DNA of 64,000 nucleotides from Chlorocebus sabaeus (taxonomy: Eukaryota; Chordata; Mammalia; Primates; Cercopithecidae): contig NC_132910.1 in NCBI RefSeq assembly GCF_047675955.1, positions 98,250,923 through 98,314,922 on the forward strand, given 5' to 3'. Below the pieces are notes generated by a model. That model had not been told where the DNA came from. It ran no database searches and saw only the letters and a list, made by a program, of their open reading frames with translations. Numbering within the stretch: position 1 is the first letter of the stretch; each line of letters starts with the position of its first letter. Of the stretch, positions 48,601-57,841 are shown in pieces. The position numbers were made by a program, and so were the translations under genes.

Positions 48601-49884
48601 GGATAGTTAAAATGATACTAAAGCCATGAGACTAGATGAGATCACCAAAGGAGAGCGCATAGATAGAAAAAACGTCTGAGCACTAAGCCCTCAGACAAAA
48701 CCAGTGCTAAGAATTTGTGGAGAAACCAGGGTCCAACCAGGTAAATGAGAAGGAATGGCCAGTAAGTCAGAAAGAAAACTGGGAGACTGTGGTGAAAACC
48801 AAGTGAAGAAAGCATTTCAGAGAGAAGGGATTCTTTCTGGAACAGCAGTTGTCAGTGGTGGAATCTACACTTGCAGATTTTCCATGACAACTGAAGATGT
48901 CATAGATACACAGAGAGAGATGTATATACATACTGACTAGATGGAAGGCTGTTTATAATTGCACCTCATAAGAAAAGCATATTTGTGTGTCAGTGTGTTG
49001 TGCCATTATATTCCAAATAGAAATCAGTTTTGAAACATCCAGTGTTTCATGGTTTCCATACCTTTCCCCACCTTCATGATCACAAATGATTGTTTCTAAT
49101 TGCTCTTATGGTCGTTTTCCCCTTATCTCATGGAGATGTTATCAAGATCTGTGTGATTATAAATGGAAAATATTCCAATTCTCAGCGAGTGGGTTAATGA
49201 AGGAGCAGACTGATCGTGAATTCTTTGCTAAACTAGACTCTAAAAATGACTTCTACTTATTTGTGAATGTTGAATTTACATTGGATTATGGATGTGTAAT
49301 ATTCTGGGAACTCATGGCACTTTATAAAAATGAAGCTGGTCTGTGAATATGTTCACCATAAGAACATGTTGACCACATTTTATTCCTTAAGCCACTTTTT
49401 ACCCCAAATCCTGGCAGGGAAATCAGGCTTTCGTACTCTCTATTGAAATAGGGTGTTTTATTTAAATCACCTTCCCTGGTAAACAACCTGAGAGAAGGGA
49501 AGAAGAAATAGATGTAACTCCGTTGACAGCCTTGGGATATAGACATCCCATCTCCATTCGTCTTAGCTTTTACTGGGTATCAGGCTGCCAGTTTAATAAG
49601 GGAACAAAGAAAAATAAACAACGATTTTTATCCCACTGGACAATTTATGGAAATAACCATAAATTTTAAAATTCAATCTTGGTTAGATCATAAAAGGATT
49701 TTCTTGGTCTGTTTGTATAGCTGTATTTTATCCCATTTTGAAATAATCTGGACTTTTTTGAGATTTTTATTGTACACAAATCTTATTTACCCTAAAAATC
49801 TTTTATAAAACATTTCTCCAGCAAATTGTGCTATACAGTATGCCATGTGGCATCATCATAAAATACACAAATCTGTACATGCTC

Positions 49885-49960
49885 ATCTCTAGGGAATTCT
49901 GGTAAAGAATCAAGTCAGTATAATTCTAAGAGTTGTGTTTTCACGCATGTACTGTGTAAC
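49885..49960 (-). repeat. Inverted-repeat copy B (partner at 47368-47443)
   Basis: It reads ATCTCTAGGGAATTC, TAATTCTAAGAGTTGTGTTT and ATGTACTGTGTAA, the same blocks as the reverse of copy A. The family was not recognised. Confidence 0.85.
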
Positions 49961-50969
49961 TGTACTGAGACAGTACACTAAATGTAACTGATGGGGCTCG
50001 TCTTGGTGGATATGGGTAGCTTGTATGTTGCCTTGGCTTTATTGATTAATCTTCTACATTACTTGGTATGTGCTGCAAACCCATGAGCACCTGTCTCCAA
50101 TGCATTTGGTCTGTTTTACAGCCTTCTTCTGGCACTATTTAATGAAAACTATAAAAAGAAAATGTTTCTTTTCCACTACAGCAGCAACAAAAATTTCAGG
50201 AATGAGGCCACAAAAATACCATACCATGTCACAGGCCTCTTCTTAATAGTAAGTCTAAAAGCAGTTAGCATCAGACCATCACATCAGGTCAAAGAGCATA
50301 GAATTTCTAAACCAAACCTTCCTTACACATAACATTTAAATGTGATTATTATCATTAAAATAGTGAAGTAAAAAATAAGGTGAGCATAATTTCTTATTAC
50401 CATATAGTTTTTTGACTGACATAATTGTTCAGTCACATTTATGTTATATACTCTGTATGAACCATTCTTTTCTGTTAGATTGTAAACCCCAAAGGTTAGG
50501 AACCAAAGTATTTTTAAATAAGTTTTATCTACTCTAGCACAGGGCCATAATGGGAGTGATATAGTCCCTCTTTAACATTTACCACAAATAGGTATTTACT
50601 AAAACTGCCACCTGGTACAAGCCCACTGTGCTCACATTTTGGGGGTGAAAGAAGGGAGGAAACAATGGAATATCTGTGGTTATTATTCACTCAAGGATAT
50701 CTAGGCCCACTTCATAGATAATGCTTTAAGGTTTCTTTTTTTATTTTATAAAGAGGAATAAGATATGACTATAACAAGTATGAGCAGCTTTCATGATCCC
50801 TCCCATCCATCCAATTTCTCCCCCAGCTTAAAAGACATAGGCACAACTGTCTGTTACTGCCACATTCTAAACTCTCTTAAGATTTCACTAGACCAAATGA
50901 AGACCTCAGACTCAGGCCTGCCAGGCAATTGATTTCCAAATGGGTGGAACTCTTAAAAGCCCCACTTGT

Positions 50970-51280
50970 GGCCGGGTGTGGTGGCTCATGCCTGTAAACC
51001 CAACACTTTGGGAGGCTGAGGCGGGCAGATCACAAGGTTAGGAGATCGAGACCATCCTGGCTGACACGGTGAAACCCCGTCTCGACTAAAAATACAAAAA
51101 AAAAAATTAGCCAGGTGTGGTGGCAGGTGCCTGTAGTCCCAGCTACTCGGGAGGCCGAGGCGGCAGAATGGCGTGAACCTGGGAGGCGGAGCTTGCAGTG
51201 AGCTGAGATCCCACCACTGAACTCCAGCCTGGCAGCCTGGGCGACAGAGCGAGACTCCGTCTCAAAAAAAAAAAAAAAAA
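50970..51280 (+). mobile_element. AluY-type SINE, sense, close to exon 4
   Basis: Full-length from GGCCGGGTGTGGTGG to an A-tail, flanked by perfect AAAAGCCCCACTTG duplications. Its end is 158 bp before the exon 4 start. A 9-bp tandem duplication GCCTGGCA/GCCTGGGC-like lies near 51227. Confidence 0.94.
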
Positions 51281-51438
51281 AGCCCCACTTGGTTTTCATA
51301 TCAAGACTCAGAAAATTCCTAAAAAGCCAATTACTGGTATTGGCAATGGGGAGGAGCTTCCCAGCACTTACAATTTTTGTTTAATTGAAATACATTTAAA
51401 AGTTCCTAACAACTTGGTTCCATTACCGTTTCTTTCAG

Positions 51439-51637
51439 GTACAGAGCAGTTGCCTCCTGGAGTCGTGTTCAGGGAATTGGGATTCCTTTGGTAACTGCCA
51501 TTGAAATTGTCTCCATCTGGATCCTGTCCTTCATCCTGGCCATTCCTGAAGCGATTGGCTTCGTCATGGTACCCTTTGAATATAGGGGTGAACAGCATAA
51601 AACCTGTATGCTCAATGCTACGTCAAAATTCATGGAG
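51439..51637 (+). CDS. EDNRA: Endothelin receptor type A, coding exon 4 (residues 183-249)
   Basis: The first base completes R183 and the next codon is Y184, finishing the DRY motif at the cytoplasmic end of TM3. The exon then encodes the second intracellular loop (RAVASWSRVQG), TM4 (about 206-229) and the second extracellular loop with C239 (KTCML), the disulfide partner of C158. It ends at E249 with donor GTACTA. Length is 199 nt, phase 1 in and phase 0 out. No frameshift or stop is seen, and all residues match the human protein as I remember it. Confidence 0.96.
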
Positions 51638-51918
51638 GTACTAAACGTTTAAAATGAATTAACTGGGGAAGGGAGGAGGTCCTCCGTTAGACTTCACCAT
51701 CTTGAGACTTGATGACATCACCACAATGCCAAGTGTGGTTTATTTTGTCAAATATTCCTCAGTTGCCTGAAAAGTAGTTAAACCTGTGTCTAGATTCTTG
51801 AATAGAACAGTTATTTTGGCTTTCACTCTTGTATTATGCCACAATGGTAGACACATCTGTTATTCTGCACCAAACCACTAAGAATACCAAAGCAAATTTA
51901 CTAAGAAAGAGGGACTAG

Positions 51919-51952
<34 letters not shown>

Positions 51953-54792
51953 ATATGATATTTGTTTTTGTAATAATGAATACAACACAACAATTTCCAT
52001 CTGGAAGACATACTGATGTTTATCTTATGTCACTTAGGGTGAAGCATATTTCTCACATTCTTTAAAGATGAATTTACTAATTCAAAGTAGAGAGTAGTAC
52101 TTACATGTACTTATATTAGAATGGTTTCTATGTCTAATATACAAATAATATAAAATTGTAGAACTTTTAAAAGAATATTTTGGTTTAACAAATTCAGTTT
52201 TTTTTTTTAAATACACCTCACCATATTAACGTTTTTCTGAAAAGCTTAATCACATGACTGAGTGTTTTGGGAAACCTATTTAAAATGCATCTTTTCTTTG
52301 CAAAACTAGTTACACGTGGACTGAGGAGGAAAACCAAAGGGATAACTATTTCTCTTAAATCAGCGTAATTTAGTGCTTTGATGTAAGTTTCATGTAGCTC
52401 ACATTCCACATGTAATTATTTACAGACATCTCAAAGTATGCTTTCCCAACTTGGAAAATTCACAGAATTCGTGGTTTTACAGTTGACCAGTTATCCTGCT
52501 TGGAAATTCTTGTTTTAAAATTAAAAGTGCTCATGAAAACTGCCAAACCAACAGCTTAAAATTGAAGTTTCTTATTGGGTCAGTCTTCAAAGTGAAAAAC
52601 AAAGCAGACAGTAGGAGACTGTCAGAATTTGGGCAGTGTGAATAAGCAATCTAGATATTCCAGACGCAAACATTAGAGAAAAGAGGTTCACTATAAGAAG
52701 AAGCTTACTAATCCTTAGAGCCGGACAAAATGAAAGGGGCTGTTTCTTAAAGACGGAGTCTCCTTTCTAGACATGTTCAAGTAAAGGGTAGCCACCCTTC
52801 AGGCATGGGTAGGCCAGACGGTTGTAGTAAAGGGTATGAGTTGAACAGATAGTTTTTTAGAGTTCATTCCAAGTCTGAAGTCCTGTTCTTTTTTTCTAAA
52901 TTTATTTCCCCTCTTTTTTCTATTCTTGCTCTTCAACTTTATCCTAGACTGATGAGAGGCCCCTCTCTACCCATGTGGATGACATCAGTTCCAAAGAGAT
53001 GCATTACCCGTTTCTCTGTGGGCCTTTGCCATGGAGGGGGCAGGGGACTCCATTCAGCCCTCTCAAGGGTCAGCCTCCAGACCCTCTGCAGCTGCTTCTG
53101 GGTCATTCATACCCAGTCAGCAAGTGCACCAGGAAAAAGAGGATACAAAAGAAGGGAGAACGGGTGCTCAAAGGAGTGTTCGTGTTGTACTTCAAAAAGA
53201 AAGAGAGAGAGAGAGTGCTTCTGACTTTTTATAAGTTCAGGACTGAAATCTTTCTACAGTGTGTTGGGAACAGGGAAATGTTTGTGCAAGCAGTTTAGAA
53301 TAAACCAACTCCTTTGGGAGCTTGCATTTAACCTGAGGATAGAATTCAGGGATCTGTGAACTTGGTTGGAAAAGAAACAACATGTTTATTTTCACTAACT
53401 TCTAACTGAATTTATCATTTCCTTCCATTATGAATGTACCCAACAAATCACCATAGTGTTTAACAGTATCATGACTTTTTCAGTAATAAAAATAGCAGAC
53501 ATTTTCATACCATGTAACACTTGTGTAATCTCAAAATATTATTTATGCTCATCAGAACTTCAATACTTCAATAGTTCGGTAGTTATTAGAACCATCATTA
53601 GGTTTGTTATTTGTGAATAAACACAATATTACTATATCAAAATTTAATTTCTAATATTTTGATAGCTGTGCGTTAATGTAATTGGTTTCCATTGCAATCT
53701 TATGTATTTTATTTTATGCATGTAAAATTATTGTTCTCAGAAGGGATTATAGTCTTTACCAGACTTCCAAAAGGGTCTGTGGCATAAAAATAGTCAAGAA
53801 CTCCTCCCCCAAATTTTTTGTCTTTGGGAACCATTTTTAGATTATTTTAATAGACATGTTATAAATGCAGCCCACTTCGCCTCTTTCTATATTCAGAAAC
53901 TGTCGCATTTTTTACAGAGCAGCATGATTTTTTTTTTTTTTTTACTGTGGGAACTGCATTGTCCTTAGTAAATTAACAATCTGAAGAAGCATTATAAGGA
54001 AAGAAAAAGCATATCTTCCCAAGTTGGTGATTAATTTCGTGGGAAGAAGAATTTAGATATCATTTTCCATTTTCCATTTTTATAGGGTATTAAGTTTTCT
54101 TCTTTAAGCAGACATAAAACTGAATAACCTTAGTATTTATAAATCCCACCCAGTTAGATAATACCAGATATGCCCCAGTTGAGATATGCTGCTTCAATCG
54201 TTTCCAGGTGGTAAGTATTAAAGGAGGGAGAAGAGTATAGTTATTGATGTTCAAAGTGGCTGGCTTTGAGGTCACATAGCAGGCATACCAGGCAGAGGGT
54301 TAACCCCTATTAACCAAAGCTACACAGACAAGCCATTCATAACCTGTTTCAGGTTAAATACACTTTCACCACAATAGTCAAAAGTAAAGCAGGCGCTAAC
54401 AAAATGTTGAGGTTCATCAAGAAATAAAGATAAATATATATATTCTTTTGTCTCAAAATCATGTTTTATGAGCTTTAGAAGGACATTATTTTTATTGATT
54501 AGGGCTCTTCCATTGTGTAGTTGAAACCTTCCATCTACGAAAATATCCTTGTCAAAATAATTTTTGTAAGTGCAGTTTCTTTATGTGTTGTTTAAAGCCA
54601 GGATAATTTCTGAAGTTTCCAATTTAATTGAGTTTTGAGGACCACTCCCAAACCCATTACTGCAACCAGAGAGCATGATTTTAAAGACGTATCTGCAAGT
54701 TTAAAGACCTTAAAGCTACCAGAGGCACAGCACAGTTAATTGACATGACTCTGCTCCTCTTTTTCTCTTTTTTTTTTTTTTTCACTTTGAAG
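51638..54792 (+). other. EDNRA: EDNRA intron 4 (3.2 kb)
   Basis: Bounded by GTACTA at 51638 and a long T-rich tract with acceptor ACTTTGAAG ending at 54792. It has a (GT)15 repeat and no recognisable Alu. Otherwise I recognise nothing here. The small open frames around 52950-53300 include an AG-rich simple stretch and show no known domain. Confidence 0.85.
51921..51950. repeat. (GT)15 microsatellite
   Basis: Fifteen uninterrupted GT units. Confidence 0.95.
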
Positions 54793-54945
54793 TTCTACCA
54801 AGATGTAAAGGACTGGTGGCTCTTTGGGTTCTATTTCTGTATGCCCTTGGTGTGCACTGCGATCTTCTACACCCTCATGACTTGTGAGATGTTGAACAGA
54901 AGGAATGGCAGCTTGAGAATTGCCCTCAGTGAACATCTTAAGCAG
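54793..54945 (+). CDS. EDNRA: Endothelin receptor type A, coding exon 5 (residues 250-300)
   Basis: This exon starts with FYQDVKDWW after the acceptor and encodes the end of the second extracellular loop, TM5 (about 257-278, including FYFCMPLVCTAIFYTLM) and the first part of the third intracellular loop to Q300. The donor is GTAAAT at 54946. Length is 153 nt, 51 codons, phase 0 at both ends. The human receptor has 427 residues, so about 127 residues (rest of ICL3, TM6, TM7 and the palmitoylated tail) must lie beyond 64000; I did not see the next exon in the window. The match to human looks complete. Confidence 0.96.
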
Positions 54946-55719
54946 GTAAATCCCATAACATCATGAAAATCTGGCCAGGACTGGTTAGTCCTTGACAACA
55001 GCGGGCCTGCAAATACTATCTTTAGTAGAATTAGCCTGATTTCCTAAAATAAAAATACTATCTTGTAACTGTTTTCTTTATGGTAATAGTGTTAGAAATT
55101 TCTTTTGTAAAATGGGAAGCCTGCTTGTGAAACAAGTGGTCCTGAAGGCTGGACCCAGAGAGAGAAGAACTATCCCTCTATTTTGCCAAGAGTGTACTGA
55201 GCATGTGTGTATGTGAGTTCATGCACTGAATTGGGCTTGGAATGATACCAGGACACAAAGAAGCATATGACTTTCTCCCCGTGCAGATTTACAGTCTCGT
55301 TTTAGAAATAAAATACACATGCAAAACAACTTGAAAATAGAATCACAGGTGTGGTAAAAGTAGCCTGTGCTATGGAAAGCCAGGAAGGGTATGAGACAGA
55401 GTCATGGGGAAGCTGTTCATGGATGAGGGGGATTGAACCAGACCTTGGAGGCTAAATGGGATTTGATGGGGAAGAAGTTGACAGAAAGCATTTCAGGTGG
55501 AAGAACAGGAGTCTAGTTAGAATGTGGAATAGGAACGATGCATTTGGGGAATAGGAAAAAGGAGATGAACCTCTCCAGAGCAATGTCTAATGTGAGACTT
55601 ATGCTAGGAAATGGGATCATGTACATTAGAAGAGGTAAAATGTTGGAAGACCCAAAGTTCTAGAAGGAATTTGAACATATCAACAGGAGGCTAATGTTGG
55701 TCCCTCCTGGGTGAAATTA

Positions 55720-55733
55720 GAACAGATAAAGCT
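55720..55733. repeat. L1 target-site duplication, left copy
   Basis: GAACAGATAAAGCT, identical to 61931-61944. An A on the left extends it to 15 bases. Confidence 0.95.
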
Positions 55734-56761
55734 AGGGGCGGAGCAAGATGGCCGAATAGGAACAGCTCCAGTCTCCAACTCCCAGCGCGAGCGACACAGA
55801 AGACCGGCGATTTCTGCATTTTCAACTGACGTACTGGGTTCATCTCACTGGGGAGTGCCAGACGATCAGTGCTGGTCAGCTGCTGCAGCCCGACCAGCGA
55901 GAGCTGAAGCAGGGCGAGGCATTGCCTCACCTGGAAAGCGCAAGGGGGAAGGGAATCCCTTTTCCTAGCCAGGGGAACTGAGACACACAACACCTGGAAA
56001 ATCGGGTAACTCCCACCCCAATACTGCGCTTTAAGCAGACAGGCACACCAGGAGATCATATCCCACACCTGGCCGGGAGTGTCCCACACCCACGGAGCCT
56101 CCCTCATTGCTAGCACAGCAGTCTGTGATCTACCGGCAAGGCAGCAGCGAGGCTGGGGGAGGGGCGCCCGCCATTGCTGAGGCTTAAGTAGGTAAACAAA
56201 GCTGCTGGGAAGCTCGAACTGGGTGGAGCTCACAGCAGCTCAAGGAAACCTGCCTGTCTCTGTAGACTCCACCTCTGGGGACAGGGCACAGTAAATAATA
56301 ACAAACGCAGCAGCTCTGCAGACGCAAACGACTCTGTCTGACAGCTTTGAAGAGAGCAGTGGATCTCCCAACACGGAGGTTGAGATCTGAGAAGGGACAG
56401 ACTCCCTGCTCAAGTGGGTCCCTGACCCCTGAGTAGCCTAACTGGGAGACATCCCCCACTAGGGGCAGTCTGACACCCCACACCTCACAGGGTGGAGTAC
56501 ACCCCTGAGAGGAAGATTCCAAAGCAAGAATCACACAGGTACACTCGCTGTTCAGAAATATTCTATCTTCTGCAGCCTCTGCTGCTGATACCCAGGCAAA
56601 CAGGTTCTGGAGTGGACCTCAGGCAATCTCCTACAGCTACAACCTACAGCTGAGGATCCTGACTGTTAGAAGGAAAGCTATCAAACAGGAAGGACACCTA
56701 CACCAAAACCCCATCAGTACATCACCATCATCAAAGACCAGAGGCAGATAAAACCACAAAG
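55734..56761 (+). promoter_or_regulatory. L1 5'UTR with internal promoter
   Basis: It is 1028 bp and starts AGGGGCGGAGCAAGATGGCC. It carries the GGGAAGCTCGAACTGGGTGG block and ends CACAAAG ATG GGG. It includes a segment (about 56495-56630, with CTGCAGCCTCTGCTGC and AACAGGTTCTGGAGTGG) that the youngest human L1 subfamilies lack. In the family this region gives Pol II sense transcription and, on the other strand, antisense transcription. Confidence 0.85.
55744..55754 (+). promoter_or_regulatory. YY1-type site at the L1 5' end
   Basis: CAAGATGGCCG lies 11 bp from the 5' end of the element. In human L1 the matching site is bound by YY1 and helps set the start of transcription. The motif is seen here; its use is family knowledge. 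Confidence 0.75.
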
Positions 56762-57778
56762 ATGGGGAAAAAGCAGGGCAGAAAAGCTGGAAATTCAAAA
56801 AATAAGAGCGCATCTCCCCCGGCAAAGGAGCGCAGCTCATCGCCAGCAATGGATCAAAGCTGGACGGAGAATGACTTCGACGAGATGAGAGAAGAAGGCT
56901 TCAGTCCATCAAATTTCTCAGAGCTAAAGGAGGAATTACGTACCCAGCGCAAAGAAACTAAAAATCTTGAAAAAAAAGTGGAAGAATTGATGGCTAGAGT
57001 AATTAATGCAGAGAAGCTCACAAACGAAATGAAAGAGACGAAAACCATGGCACGAGAAATACGTGACAAATGCACAAGCTTCAGTAACCGTCTCGATCAA
57101 CTGGAAGAAAGAATGTCAGCGATGGAGGATCAAATGAATGAAATGAAGCGAGAAGAGAAACCAAAAGAAAAAAGAAGAAAAAGAAATGAACAAAGCCTGC
57201 AAGAAGTATGGGATTATGTAAAAAGACCAAATCTACGTCTGATTGGGGTGCCTGAAAGTGAGGGGGAAAATGGAACCAAGTTGGAAAACACTCTTCAGGA
57301 TATCATCCAGGAGAACTTCCCCAACCTAGTAGGGCAGGGCAACATTCAAATCCAGGAAATACAGAGAACACCACAAAGATACTCCTCGAGAAGAGCAACT
57401 CCAAGACACATAATTGCCAGATTCACCAAAGTTGAAATGAAGGAAAAAATCTTAAGGGCAGCCAGAGAGAAAGGTCGGGTTACCCACAAAGGGAAGCCCA
57501 TCAGACTAACAGCAGATCTCTCGGCAGAAACTCTTCAAGCCAGAAGAGAGTGGGGGCCAATATTCAACATTCTTAAAGAAAAGAATTTTAAACCCAGAAT
57601 TTTATATCCAGCCAAACTAAGTTTCATAAGTGAAGGAGAAATAAAATCCTTTACAGATAAGCAAATGCTTAGAGATTTTGTCACCACTAGACCTGCCTTA
57701 CAAGAGACCCTGAAGGAAGCACTAAACATGGAAAGGAACAACCGGTACCAGCCATTGCAAAAACATGCCAAAATGTAA
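56762..57778 (+). CDS. L1 ORF1p (RNA-binding chaperone), 338 aa
   Basis: ORF1p forms trimers, coats L1 RNA and acts as a nucleic-acid chaperone in the cytoplasmic RNP. The length equals the human 338 aa. The basic N-terminus (MGKKQGRKAGNSKN) is followed by a coiled coil of about residues 50-150, rich in E, K and L heptads. The RRM-like middle follows (VWDYVKRPNLRLIGVPE, then RTPQRYSSRRATPRHIIARF), then the C-terminal domain (LSAETLQARREWGPIFNIL, LYPAKLSFISEGEI) and a C-terminus ending LQKHAKM. No stop or frameshift is seen. The N-terminal half is less like human ORF1p than the C-terminal half. The ATG is preceded by CACAAAG as in human L1. Confidence 0.95.
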   Translation: MGKKQGRKAGNSKNKSASPPAKERSSSPAMDQSWTENDFDEMREEGFSPSNFSELKEELRTQRKETKNLEKKVEELMARVINAEKLTNEMKETKTMAREIRDKCTSFSNRLDQLEERMSAMEDQMNEMKREEKPKEKRRKRNEQSLQEVWDYVKRPNLRLIGVPESEGENGTKLENTLQDIIQENFPNLVGQGNIQIQEIQRTPQRYSSRRATPRHIIARFTKVEMKEKILRAAREKGRVTHKGKPIRLTADLSAETLQARREWGPIFNILKEKNFKPRILYPAKLSFISEGEIKSFTDKQMLRDFVTTRPALQETLKEALNMERNNRYQPLQKHAKM

Positions 57779-57841
57779 AGACCATCAAGGCTAGGAAGAA
57801 ACTGCATCAACTAACAAGCAAAATAACCAGTTAATATCATA

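Larger units (their letters stand above)
39610..51438 (+). other. EDNRA: EDNRA intron 3 (11.8 kb)
   Basis: Bounded by GTAACG at 39610 and TTTCTTTCAG ending at 51438. It contains several Alus, a split MIR, an antisense ERV-type LTR, an old L1 3' end and a pair of inverted repeats. I recognise nothing in about 39610-40600, 40820-41540, 43290-45480 (apart from purine-rich simple repeats), 46830-47340 and 48600-50960 (apart from the second inverted-repeat copy and a faint L2-like piece near 50480-50600). Confidence 0.85.

Noticed and set aside
52952..53298. Overlapping frames in intron 4
   Set aside because: Three frames overlap the same 350 bp, which argues for composition (including an AG-rich stretch), and none has a known domain.
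55200..55690. Possible EDNRA exon 6 near the L1
   Set aside because: Looked for the continuation of the third intracellular loop (RREVAKT-type start) after exon 5 and before 64000; not found, so it lies outside the window.
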